Notes under the pieces: generated by a model | The model's database searches: none | What the model was told of the DNA's origin: nothing | The model's input: only the letters and a program-made list of their open reading frames with translations | Shown: positions 14,127 to 22,651 of the stretch, piece by piece | Layout: every line of letters begins with the position of its first letter | Position numbering within the stretch: position 1 is the first letter of the stretch | Assembly (NCBI GenBank): GCA_009909085.1 | Contig: JAAANX010000048.1 | Span: 1 to 52,255, forward strand | Direction of reading: 5' to 3' | From: Cyanobacteria bacterium GSL.Bin1 | GTDB taxonomy: Bacteria > Cyanobacteriota > Cyanobacteriia > Cyanobacteriales > Rubidibacteraceae | DNA length: 52,255 nucleotides | Translations under genes and position numbers: made by a program

Positions 14127-15269
14127 ATGGTTAGCCAATGGACCCGCCACAATAATCATGCCCCCTGCCCTGTCTGCTCGGAAACGAAAAAAGGCTGTCG
14201 CACGCAAAACCAAACCAACATCGTTCACTGCCGAGGGGAATCCCCTTCCCCTGAATACCGATTCCTGAAAGAAGACAAGCTCGGATTCGGCATGTATAAG
14301 CTGGAAACCGAGATAGAAGCATTTAGCGAACAGAAAAAAGCAGAGTGGCTTGAGGAGCGCAAGACAGAAAGAGAGCGACAGCAACGGCAGTGGGAGGAAC
14401 AACTTAAGCAACAACTATCTGAATCAGAGCGCGATCGCGCCCTCCGAAACATTCTTTCCCAACTGACACTGACTGAGGAGCATCGCAGCCAGCTCCAAGC
14501 CAGAGGGCTAACAAAAGATCAAATTAAGACAGCAGGCTATCGCTCTGTTAGCCAGTGGCAGAAATTAAATCAGAAGCTTACGCCAGCATTGGCAGGAGTC
14601 AACCGCTATGGCATAGGGTTAGTCACACCTGATAGTGGCATTTTAGTTCCCATTCCCAATGAAAACGGGCAATGGGTTGGTTATCAATTGCGACGGGATA
14701 ACCCCAAAGATGGAAATAAATATCTCTGGAGTGCCTCGGAACAAAAGCGCAATCACCGCCCCACTATCCAGAATCGTGACGGCGAACTTCCCCTTGGTAT
14801 TTGGGGAAGCCCTAAAAATGATGGTGCAGTGTACTTGTGCGAATCCCCCGGCATTAAACCTTATATTGCTTCACTGGAGCTAAATCATCCTGTCATTGGG
14901 GCAGCCGGAGCAAACTTTACTTCCTCTCCGAAAGCCCTCTCCAGAGCCTTAGGCGAACTAAACGCGAAAACAGTCATTTTTCTCCCTGATGCCGGAGCAG
15001 TGCTGAATCGCCATATTCACCGCCAAACCATCAGCGCACTCAACCTCCTAGCAAAGTGGCATTACTCAGTGCAGTTCGCCTGGTGGGGACAAACCTCAAA
15101 AAGTGACGCTGACATTGACGAACTCGAATCCAGAACCAAAATTCAATATCTCACCCCACCACAGTTCCTTAAGTTAGCCGACACCGAACAGCAAAAACAC
15201 GGAAAAGTGCCCAAGCGAGGGAAACGCCCTAAACCCACTAGAGCATTGGCTTGGGAGGTGACACAATGA
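14127..15269 (+). CDS. Zinc-ribbon and TOPRIM-like primase-related replication protein
   Basis: A 380-residue protein. Residues 14-35 form a zinc ribbon (CPVC, GC, HC). Residues about 65-115 are a charged coiled coil (KKAEWLEERKTERERQQRQ). The second half has a TOPRIM-like core: VYLCESPGIKPYIAS (Glu motif), HPVIGAAGANF, and TVIFLPDAGAVLN (Asp motif). This is the layout of DnaG-type and phage/plasmid primases. Its stop overlaps the CyRepA1 start as ATGA, so the two are made together and probably form the plasmid's replication machinery. GGGGAGG lies 10 bases before ATG 14127. The primase call is inferred from motifs. Confidence 0.7.
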   Translation: MVSQWTRHNNHAPCPVCSETKKGCRTQNQTNIVHCRGESPSPEYRFLKEDKLGFGMYKLETEIEAFSEQKKAEWLEERKTERERQQRQWEEQLKQQLSESERDRALRNILSQLTLTEEHRSQLQARGLTKDQIKTAGYRSVSQWQKLNQKLTPALAGVNRYGIGLVTPDSGILVPIPNENGQWVGYQLRRDNPKDGNKYLWSASEQKRNHRPTIQNRDGELPLGIWGSPKNDGAVYLCESPGIKPYIASLELNHPVIGAAGANFTSSPKALSRALGELNAKTVIFLPDAGAVLNRHIHRQTISALNLLAKWHYSVQFAWWGQTSKSDADIDELESRTKIQYLTPPQFLKLADTEQQKHGKVPKRGKRPKPTRALAWEVTQ

Positions 15270-18200
15270 TTTACCATCACCACTACCAAGAATGGCTAGA
15301 GAGCGGAATTAGTGATGACTTAATTAATCTGAATCTCCAAAGCTTAGAAACTGACCCTTTCGGTGCAAGAGACAAAGGGATTGCGCTTCTCTATAACCTT
15401 GATCAGGTAAAGCGCGACAATACCGGGCGTATCAATGGGGCATTCCTTCAGCGCCATAATTTCTTGAATGCTGGGGGATGGCAGTTTTGTGGTCTTGATT
15501 TAATAACCAATGAAGCGTCAAATTTCCTTTGCCTGAAGCCCGACACCCCTCGCCAGAATCAAGATGGGAAAACCATCAAATACGAACACCCCCGCAATCA
15601 ACCCACTGCAATCTTTGTCCCCAGAATTTCATTTAGAATAGCAGTGAAGGTTGCACTGCAAAGTAAAGACTATGGGTTCCAAAAAGCACTCTCTGAAAGA
15701 ATTAACGCAGTTATCTCCTCCCAAAGAAGAGATAACGCCCGAAGCGATGAAAGACTGGGGAAAAACGGTATCCAGTTTATTGGAGAAAGGAATTGCTCTA
15801 AACGCAAACAACTGGAAAGACATCGAACTAGCAGAGGATTCGGACAAAGCTGCCCTCCAGGACAAAACCCTAGAAGCAATATCAGAATTACAAACCTACA
15901 ACATGAGCTTAAACGAATTGATCTTGAACGAGAACTCGGAGAGCTTGATGCTAGATTTAGTCGAGTGGGGGATGGAACCAGTTCTTGCTCTGGAATGGAC
16001 CAACAATCTGAGATGGGTGATTTACTTTGGCTTGCGCTTCAAGAAGATCAAGAGTTTTGGCAAGCGGTATCTCAATACCCTCTCCCTGTAACGATCACTG
16101 AAGGTGTTAAAAAAGCTTGTTCTCTTTTATCACAGGGAAAATGTGCGATCGCGCTCCCTGGAATCTGGAACTGGATCGATCAAGATGCTCCGAAGGTAAC
16201 TAATGGTAAAGGAAGGGAGAAACGAATTAAAGAATTGACCCGCTACCTCAAGCCATTAACCCAGGTGCGACGGGAATTCGTGATTGCTTTTGATGAAGAT
16301 ACAAAAATCACGACTCGCCACCAAGTTAAAATTGCCCAAACGGTTCTCGGGAAAGTTTTGAGCAAAGAAGGGGGAAAACCCTCGATTCTCTCTTGGTCAC
16401 CCGAAGCAGGGAAAGGCATTGATGACGCGATTGTCGCCAATAGTAACCAGTGGTTTAGTCAAGTTTGGGAATCACGACTGTCATTATCCGCATGGCTCTA
16501 CTTTGAAGAAAAACTGCAAAATGTCGATCAGCGACTGAACAAACGTTACCTCGACGCTAAGGATATTCAGAGTAACGCCAAGATCGTTGGCATTAAATCT
16601 GCAAAAGGAACGAATAAAACCGGCGCGATCGCCGCTGCCACTGTCAAAGCACGTAATAGGGGTACAAGAATCTTAGCACTAAGCTCTCTCATTCGCTTAA
16701 CTGAGAATTTGGGAGAGCGCTTAGGCATTGATACTCAATATAATGTGAGAACGTCTGAAACAAAAGGTGCGTTAGGCTTAGCGATTACTGCTGATTCGCT
16801 GCACTCAAATAGCCAAGCTAGATTTCAGCCCGAAGACTGGGAAGGGTGCATTTTAGTCATTGATGAAGTGGACCAAGTGCTAAAACATATCCTCACTAGC
16901 ACTGGCACCGACATTAAAAACTATCGAGAAGAGGTTTTAATTAATCTCGGGCTTTTATGCCAAGTCGCTTCTAAAATTTACCTAGCTGACGCTGACCTCT
17001 CCTCGACTTCCCTCAGCTATATCAATAGTTTAGCAGGCGGATGTAACCAAAAAGTAATTGTTAACGAGTGCCAACCCGCCAAAGGACGCACCGCTTATCA
17101 TTATGAGCATCCCGAGGATTTAATTGCTGAAGCCATCAGCGCGATCGCGCGCGGTGAAACGCTCCACATTGTCACCGACTCCCAGAAGCCGAAAAGTAAA
17201 CTGGGAACCATTAACTTAGAAGCGTTAATCAAAGCCATTTACCCTGATGTCAAAGTACTCAGAGGAGACAAGGAAACCGTTGCTAACCCCGAACATCCTG
17301 CCTATAACTTTACCGAACAATTAGACCAGATTCTCCCTCACTACCAAGTCTTAATTACTTCTCCAATTGTTAACACAGGTATTAGCATCGATATGGAAAA
17401 CCATTTTGATGCCGTTTATTCAGTGCAGGTAGGCGCGCAATCAGAGAATGCGAGCCGTCAAGCCATTGAGCGAGTCCGCGCCAACGTTAACCGTCATGTT
17501 TACTTCCCAAAAATTGGCGTTAACCATCAGATGGAAGGGGGCGGAACCGACGCCCGTTCCGTGCTGGGAAGCCAGAAGCAACAAACGAAGATGCATACTG
17601 CATTCTTATCCAAACTGGAGGCTTTACAATTAGATTTTGATTGCCATGCTTGCCACACCAAAGCCTTTGCCGATTATGTAGCACGACACAATCTAGGCTT
17701 GTCTGCTTTTCGAGAGATCGCCCTAGAAGGAATGCAACGAGATGGTTACGTGATCGCGCCTGGAAACAGTCTATCTGATGAGGAACGAGAAATGTGGAGG
17801 GATACCCTGAAAGCAAGCAAGGAGGAAAACTATCAAACGCGAATTCGAGAAGTTTTAGATGCCTCTTCCCCTGATGATCAGCAGTTCCAAGAATTAGAAA
17901 ATCAACGGGAATTGACCAATTCTCAACAGCGACAGTGGCAAAAGGGGAAATTAGAACGAACTTATGGTGTAACACCTAACCAAGAACTAATTGAACAAGA
18001 CGATAACAGAATCTATCCGAAGCTGAGACTGCAATTTTGGCTCACTCAGGCACGCGATCGCGCTGAGGAACGCGATACCACTGAAGCTAAAAAACACGCT
18101 GAGAAAACTAATTACAAGCCGTTCCAACCTGATTTTAACCGCAACAAGTACAAAGCCAAGGTAGAACTATTTGCTAATGCGTTCAACATTTTTGAAATTC

Positions 18201-18523
18201 TTCAGATGAAAGGCGAAATCACCAATGAGCGATTACAGCCCTGGTGGGAAACTTTACAAGCCAAGCTCACACCGCATAATCTCAAAACCATTAAGGCGTT
18301 AACCGGTTTGACCGTATCACCGAATGAAACGCCCATTAGGACTCTTGGGAAACTCTTAGACCGTATCGGCTACAAACTGGAATGTTTAGGGCAACGGGGG
18401 AAACAAGGGGAGCGTTACCGCACCTACAGGATACAGCAACAAAATAGCCGGACGGGTGAGATCTTTGCTTACTGGCTTTCCCAGCTAGAGAAAAAGGAAA
18501 ACTTTCCCCCATTAGCTGCTTGA
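15266..18523 (+). CDS. CyRepA1-family plasmid replication protein (DUF3854 plus helicase)
   Basis: A protein of about 1085 residues. The N-terminus (HYQEWLESGISDDLINLN, then KYEHPRNQPTAIF) matches the cyanobacterial plasmid replication family CyRepA1. A TOPRIM-like DUF3854 core follows (PVTITEGVKKACSLL, FVIAFDEDTKIT). A superfamily helicase part follows: SAKGTNKT (Walker A) near residue 447 and LVIDEVD (Walker B) near 530. GGGAGGTG ahead of ATG 15266 fixes the start; an upstream TTG at 15251 is less likely. Residues about 130-250, between the N-terminal domain and the TOPRIM core, are a basic linker that also encodes an open +1 frame. It is the probable replication initiator of the element. 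Confidence 0.87.
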   Translation: MIYHHHYQEWLESGISDDLINLNLQSLETDPFGARDKGIALLYNLDQVKRDNTGRINGAFLQRHNFLNAGGWQFCGLDLITNEASNFLCLKPDTPRQNQDGKTIKYEHPRNQPTAIFVPRISFRIAVKVALQSKDYGFQKALSERINAVISSQRRDNARSDERLGKNGIQFIGERNCSKRKQLERHRTSRGFGQSCPPGQNPRSNIRITNLQHELKRIDLERELGELDARFSRVGDGTSSCSGMDQQSEMGDLLWLALQEDQEFWQAVSQYPLPVTITEGVKKACSLLSQGKCAIALPGIWNWIDQDAPKVTNGKGREKRIKELTRYLKPLTQVRREFVIAFDEDTKITTRHQVKIAQTVLGKVLSKEGGKPSILSWSPEAGKGIDDAIVANSNQWFSQVWESRLSLSAWLYFEEKLQNVDQRLNKRYLDAKDIQSNAKIVGIKSAKGTNKTGAIAAATVKARNRGTRILALSSLIRLTENLGERLGIDTQYNVRTSETKGALGLAITADSLHSNSQARFQPEDWEGCILVIDEVDQVLKHILTSTGTDIKNYREEVLINLGLLCQVASKIYLADADLSSTSLSYINSLAGGCNQKVIVNECQPAKGRTAYHYEHPEDLIAEAISAIARGETLHIVTDSQKPKSKLGTINLEALIKAIYPDVKVLRGDKETVANPEHPAYNFTEQLDQILPHYQVLITSPIVNTGISIDMENHFDAVYSVQVGAQSENASRQAIERVRANVNRHVYFPKIGVNHQMEGGGTDARSVLGSQKQQTKMHTAFLSKLEALQLDFDCHACHTKAFADYVARHNLGLSAFREIALEGMQRDGYVIAPGNSLSDEEREMWRDTLKASKEENYQTRIREVLDASSPDDQQFQELENQRELTNSQQRQWQKGKLERTYGVTPNQELIEQDDNRIYPKLRLQFWLTQARDRAEERDTTEAKKHAEKTNYKPFQPDFNRNKYKAKVELFANAFNIFEILQMKGEITNERLQPWWETLQAKLTPHNLKTIKALTGLTVSPNETPIRTLGKLLDRIGYKLECLGQRGKQGERYRTYRIQQQNSRTGEIFAYWLSQLEKKENFPPLAA
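15672..16091 (+). CDS. Possible nested ORF in the CyRepA1 linker (+1 frame)
   Basis: A frame open for about 140 codons, shifted +1 relative to CyRepA1. It reads as an acidic helical protein (LKELTQLSPPKEEITPEAMKD, WGKTVSSLLEKGIALN, ALQDKTLEAISELQTYN, ENSESLMLDLVEWGMEP). The CyRepA1 frame over the same bases is basic and low in hydrophobic residues. ATG 15672 or ATG 15651 could start it, but neither has a good ribosome site. It may be an overprinted gene, like the one in the relaxase, or a trace of two compensating frameshifts. Confidence is low. Confidence 0.3.
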   Translation: MGSKKHSLKELTQLSPPKEEITPEAMKDWGKTVSSLLEKGIALNANNWKDIELAEDSDKAALQDKTLEAISELQTYNMSLNELILNENSESLMLDLVEWGMEPVLALEWTNNLRWVIYFGLRFKKIKSFGKRYLNTLSL

Positions 18524-18573
18524 TGCACGTGAGTTTATTAATATTATTGGGAAAATGATACGCGTTTGATATA

Positions 18574-18756
18574 TCAATCCATCAGTGGTTTTAAAATGTT
18601 GTTGTAAGCCTCCTCATAAGCTGCATAATTTCCATTTTGCGCCTTTAATACGGCTTGGAGAAAGGTTTCTGCTAGTTTATGTGAATCATTTTGGCTGTAT
18701 CCATTTTCGATGGCGAGATTTTTGATTGCTCGGTAGTTAGTGTTCAAATCTTCCAT
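18574..18756 (-). CDS. Small hypothetical helical protein
   Basis: A 60-residue protein, MEDLNTNYRAIKNLAIENG and so on, rich in Asn, Ala and Tyr, all predicted helix. ATG 18756 is chosen because AAAGGAG lies six bases before it; a longer version would start at 18774. It follows the helicase gene on the same strand, with the helicase stop 11 bases upstream of this start, so the two are probably an operon. Not recognised. Confidence 0.6.
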   Translation of the reverse strand: MEDLNTNYRAIKNLAIENGYSQNDSHKLAETFLQAVLKAQNGNYAAYEEAYNNILKPLMD

Positions 18757-18766
18757 GGCTACTCCT

Positions 18767-20266
18767 TTAATCACTATTAAATTCCAGTGTTAGGTATCTT
18801 TCAATCCAATGTTTTCCTTTATTTTTCTTCTGAGCTGCTTGGATAATATATTCCCGATAAATCTCTTTTTGTTTTGGCGATGGTTGTCCGTCAAACACAG
18901 CGCTACGTGCCCAGTCCCAAGGAGGAAAATGTCCATATTTCTCTTTGAACTTGCTTGCTGCCCAAGTAGGCGGAATTTTTCTTTGGAAGGATTTTTTCAA
19001 TAGCTTTCGGTAGAATTCCAACCGTTCCACATCACTCTCAGTTAAAAATCGTTCCAGCCCCACTGCGATCGCGTACTTCTGTTTAATTTCAAAAGAATGC
19101 CTACAACTAGGACATTCTAAACGAAACGCATAGAGAAGCTTCCCACAAGCACAAACCTTTGTGGGAGGCTTGCCCTGTTCTTTTTCTGGGCTAGGATTGA
19201 GTTCAATATCTTCTCGCTTTAAATCCTCAACAAAGCCATGACGTTCAATATTTCCCCCCTGATCTAAAATTAGACAGTCAGTTTTTTCTGTACTGGGACT
19301 AAGTCTCAGTCCACGTCCCACCATTTGGAAATACAGTGCTTTGGATTGAGTCGGGCGACACAGCAAAATTGCATCAACACTGGGGACATCAAATCCTTCC
19401 GTTAAGGTAAGGCAAGAACACAAAACTGATATTTTGTGGTTGGCAAGTTCTTGGTAAATTTCATTGCGAAGAGAGATTGGGGTATTCCCGTCAATATGAC
19501 GAGAGGCGATTCCTTGCCTCTCAAAAGCCGAGCATAGATTTTGGCTATGGGTAACATTAACCGCAAAAACAATCGTGCGTCGGTTAAACCCGAGCCGAAA
19601 CCACTCCCTGGTAATTTGTTCAATCAGTTCAACGCGATCACATAAAAAAGCTAAGTCTTTTGGATTAAACTCTCCTTGAAGGGTTCCTGCTTCTTCTAAT
19701 TGTGCTTGACCTGCACTGTAATAGGAAGGTTTAATGAGAAATCCCTGATCAATTAATTCACAAGGCATAGGAGCAGTAACTAAGTCAGTAAACACATCTC
19801 CCATTTCTTCTCCTTTACTCAGTCGCCAAGGGGTTGCAGTTAGTCCTAAATAAATCGCTTTGGGATAAGTTGCCAGAATTTCTTGAGCCATACGACTAAA
19901 AGCAGTAATATGGCATTCATCAAAGATAATTAAATCTGTGTCCCACTCTCGCCACCAATGCCGATTTGCAAGGGTTTGAACTGAAGCCACTTGAATAAGA
20001 GCACCGCGATTTTCTGCCCAGCCTGCCTTAATAAATCCACAATCTAACCCAAACGCGTTAAGCTTATTGGCAGTCTGTTGAATTAAAGGGTCACGGTGGA
20101 CGAGGATGAGACTACGACGATTGCGTGATCGCGCGTCCGCTATAATTTTGCTGAGTATAATTGTCTTGCCACTTCCGGTTGCAGAAAACACTAAAAGTTT
20201 GTACTTGCCACAACGAATTTTATGATAGACCTCAGCTATTACTTCTTTCTGGTAGGGGCGAAGCAT
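18767..20266 (-). CDS. SF2 DEAD/DEAH-type helicase with C-terminal zinc knuckle
   Basis: A 499-residue superfamily 2 helicase of the RecQ/UvrB-like restriction-helicase branch. Motifs in order: Q-like LRPYQKEVI, Walker A SATGSGKT, Ia ILVHRDPLIQQ, II FDECH, III GLTATPWR, IV FAVNVTHSQ, V TEGFDVPSVDAIL, and VI QMVGRGLRLSP. A Cys4 knuckle (CACGK, CPSCR) lies near residue 380. It presumably translocates on DNA for plasmid replication or repair. A small gene follows it. The start MLRPYQKEVIAEV is standard for the family. Confidence 0.9.
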   Translation of the reverse strand: MLRPYQKEVIAEVYHKIRCGKYKLLVFSATGSGKTIILSKIIADARSRNRRSLILVHRDPLIQQTANKLNAFGLDCGFIKAGWAENRGALIQVASVQTLANRHWWREWDTDLIIFDECHITAFSRMAQEILATYPKAIYLGLTATPWRLSKGEEMGDVFTDLVTAPMPCELIDQGFLIKPSYYSAGQAQLEEAGTLQGEFNPKDLAFLCDRVELIEQITREWFRLGFNRRTIVFAVNVTHSQNLCSAFERQGIASRHIDGNTPISLRNEIYQELANHKISVLCSCLTLTEGFDVPSVDAILLCRPTQSKALYFQMVGRGLRLSPSTEKTDCLILDQGGNIERHGFVEDLKREDIELNPSPEKEQGKPPTKVCACGKLLYAFRLECPSCRHSFEIKQKYAIAVGLERFLTESDVERLEFYRKLLKKSFQRKIPPTWAASKFKEKYGHFPPWDWARSAVFDGQPSPKQKEIYREYIIQAAQKKNKGKHWIERYLTLEFNSD

Positions 20267-20312
20267 TTAACTAAAACTATTTATTTACACACTTGGTAGC
20301 ATTGATCAACAA

Positions 20313-21644
20313 TCATGTCAAGGTGCGAGTATCTTTTCTCTGTTCCCACAACTCAACTAACTGGTCGCACTGTTCTTTCCTGGGTTCAGCAGTGATTGTA
20401 TGACAGTTAATTAAATGGCTATGAATAAGAAGAGTGGGATCAGGTAAATAGCAGAAAACAATTGTTTCCTGTTCCTGTGTAAATCGTTCCATACTGGCAG
20501 TAAGGGTAGGATTAAGAATTTCTCCCCAATCCGAGCTACTCACTTCATCCTTGTATTCAGTGTAAATCGTAATGTATTGCTGAATTTTTTGAGGGAAGGC
20601 AGGGAGTTCAGTTGTAAAGGAGGGGGGAAAATATAAAAGTAGAATAATGGGATCGGGAAGAGCTTTTTGGAATTCTTTGCTATCAGGAGATCCACAATAA
20701 ATACGATGCGACCCTAGTTCGAGCCACCGATTCGACTTAGTAACTTTAAGAATTTCGCCTGAATGCTGAGTATTAGTTACTGTAGCTGGCTTTTCAGAGG
20801 GAACCTCGGATGTTACTTCCAATGTATCATCACTAGCTGCTTCGATAACTTTTGGATTACCTTGTTGTTCATACCGATCGCGAACTTGTTTGACCAACTT
20901 CGGCAAAATTTTTTCGCCTTGTCGAGCCCGTCCAATTAACTCTTCTTTGACAGGAGCGGGAATATTCGATTGCGCGATCGCATAAGCAGCGCTGGGAGAA
21001 ATATCGAGGTTTTCAATATCAATTTGATTAAATGTTTCAGCGGTACGTATGAACTTACGAGCTAGAGAGTGGCTACAATCAAGTTCAGTTCTGAGCCAAC
21101 GCAGAAATTGCCCATATTCAAGCCTTGCTTTAACCTCAGATAAAAGATTTCCAGTTTTAACAACATCTTTCAACTGACGATGAAAAATAATTTGAATCGC
21201 TTGAGCCTTTTCGCTAATGAATTCTGCTAACTTTGGGTCCAACTCCTCATAGTGAAAACTGTTGTCAGAGAGTTCATTTCTAAAGATCACTTCAACATAG
21301 TGTTTATTGTTTTGTTTGCCCTTAATAATGTATTCTTGAATTTTTGGTTGGCTGGTTAATTTTTGCAGATGTTTTTCCTGAAAGCGCCCAGTGATGGGAA
21401 CAATCCGCTTAATATAATCCTCATTTGCCAATTCTTCAATGACCTGAAACCCATTTTTTTTGGGGAGGTTCATATCCAACAAGATTAGTTCTGGGAAAAA
21501 TTCTTTTGCTTTGTCAATTCCTTCCTGTCCGGTCGTCGCCCATTCTACTTCGTAAAAGTATTGCTTGGTATTTTTTTCTAATGTGCGCTTCAACATCTGT
21601 TGAAAATCAAGCTCATCTTCTACGATTAGTACTTTTCTCGGCAT
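20313..21644 (-). CDS. Response regulator fused to a DUF3102/ParB-like region and a degenerate DNA methylase-like domain
   Basis: A 443-residue three-part protein. Residues 1-125 are a receiver domain with the acidic pair E9/D10, phospho-acceptor Asp57 in LILLDMNLPKKNG, and a lysine near 109 (YIIKGK). Residues about 150-270 resemble the DNA-binding segment of DUF3102/ParB-like plasmid proteins (EYGQFLRWLRTELDCSHSLARKFI). Residues about 305-400 open with LELGSHRIYCGSPDS, typical of ParB-linked N6/N4 DNA methylases, but the catalytic DPPY is replaced by LLYFPPSF, so methylation is unlikely. It is divergent from the HTH, DUF928 and CHASE2-kinase genes, with only 25 bases between, and is probably the partner of that kinase. 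Confidence 0.8.
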   Translation of the reverse strand: MPRKVLIVEDELDFQQMLKRTLEKNTKQYFYEVEWATTGQEGIDKAKEFFPELILLDMNLPKKNGFQVIEELANEDYIKRIVPITGRFQEKHLQKLTSQPKIQEYIIKGKQNNKHYVEVIFRNELSDNSFHYEELDPKLAEFISEKAQAIQIIFHRQLKDVVKTGNLLSEVKARLEYGQFLRWLRTELDCSHSLARKFIRTAETFNQIDIENLDISPSAAYAIAQSNIPAPVKEELIGRARQGEKILPKLVKQVRDRYEQQGNPKVIEAASDDTLEVTSEVPSEKPATVTNTQHSGEILKVTKSNRWLELGSHRIYCGSPDSKEFQKALPDPIILLLYFPPSFTTELPAFPQKIQQYITIYTEYKDEVSSSDWGEILNPTLTASMERFTQEQETIVFCYLPDPTLLIHSHLINCHTITAEPRKEQCDQLVELWEQRKDTRTLT

Positions 21645-21669
21645 TGTTTAGTTTGTAGGACATATAATA

Positions 21670-22005
21670 ATGAATTCTATTTTAATTCTACAAGTTCCTC
21701 AATTTATGTCATTTGAGAATGAAACTTTTATTGCAATAAAACCGATGTCCCCAGCTAATTTTTGCGAAAAGTGGGTTCCCGTTATGAAAGGAAAATCACC
21801 TGGTGATTATGGTTATCGTCGAGCCTGCTGTGCACTATTAGCGAATTTGACTGGGTATAAAGAAACAACCGTTAGTAATTGGTTAATTGAGGGATTTCAA
21901 GTTCCATTGTTAGTGGGTCGCTATTTACGATTGTTAAATATTTTGTTAGAAATTCAAATTCTACTGCCTTTTTCTAACAAAGTGTCATCAGAGAATGACA
22001 GTTAA
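21670..22005 (+). CDS. Small HTH-like regulatory protein
   Basis: A 111-residue protein. The core GYRRACCALLANLTGYKETTVSNWLIEGFQVPLLVGRYLRLL has the spacing of a helix-turn-helix (helix, LTGYKE turn, TTVSNWL recognition helix). ATG 21670 or ATG 21706 may be the start; neither ribosome site is strong. It lies divergent from the response-regulator fusion and upstream of DUF928 and the CHASE2 kinase, so it may control the group. The family was not recognised further. Confidence 0.6.
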   Translation: MNSILILQVPQFMSFENETFIAIKPMSPANFCEKWVPVMKGKSPGDYGYRRACCALLANLTGYKETTVSNWLIEGFQVPLLVGRYLRLLNILLEIQILLPFSNKVSSENDS

Positions 22006-22051
22006 ATTGTTGCTAAACTTTGATAATATAATTTTGGGTAAAAATTGAGTT

Positions 22052-22651
22052 ATGCAAGTACGAAATTTATTGTTAACATCAGCTTTAATAACGAATAGTT
22101 TAATGCTTTCGGCTCAAGCTCAGTATCGCCCACCCAATGAAGGTGGGGAGGAGCAACAGACTGAGGTTCAAGGGACGCGGCGAGAGTCCTGTATTTCTGT
22201 AAAGGAGTTTCCCCAATTGCTAGCTCCTAAAAACCACATCGCTGTTACTGCATCAGCACCCAAAGTACTCGTTCATTTTCCCGCGACTTTTGATGTCCCA
22301 GTGCAAATCATCTTAAATGATCAGCAAGGGAAGGTATGGTATCAAAAACAGATACAGGCAAAATCCGGCATCAATTTTATCCAACTACCTAAACGAGAGC
22401 AGAAATTGCCAGAAGGGAACTATTATTGGACATTGGTTATCCAATGTCGCTCTGAGTTAGCCTTAAATCCTTATGCTCGCGTTGAATTTCAATATCGTTC
22501 CTTAAATTTATCCCCTAAACTTAAATCTGATCCGATTCGTTTAGCTGAACAAGGACTTTGGTATGATGCCATTGCTCTAGCATACCGCAAAGATAATGAT
22601 TTAGTATTCCAGAAACTCCTGTGTGATGCGAAAATTAAAGACGATTGCTAA
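22052..22651 (+). CDS. DUF928 secreted protein
   Basis: A 199-residue exported protein. The signal peptide ends at AQA-QYR (residues about 1-23). Then come PPNEGG, GTRRESC, LLAPKNHIAVTASAPKVLVHFPA, VPVQIILNDQQGKVWYQKQI, and the C-terminal RLAEQGLWYDAIALAY. These are the landmarks of DUF928, a cyanobacterial periplasmic family often next to CHASE2 proteins. It overlaps the start of the CHASE2 kinase gene by about 26 bases, so the two are co-translated. It may supply or modulate the signal sensed by the kinase; its function is unknown. Confidence 0.8.
   Translation: MQVRNLLLTSALITNSLMLSAQAQYRPPNEGGEEQQTEVQGTRRESCISVKEFPQLLAPKNHIAVTASAPKVLVHFPATFDVPVQIILNDQQGKVWYQKQIQAKSGINFIQLPKREQKLPEGNYYWTLVIQCRSELALNPYARVEFQYRSLNLSPKLKSDPIRLAEQGLWYDAIALAYRKDNDLVFQKLLCDAKIKDDC

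Noticed and set aside
17520-17975. A 151-codon minus-strand open frame opposite CyRepA1
   Set aside because: It lies fully inside a strongly supported helicase domain, has no ribosome site and reads unlike a folded protein.
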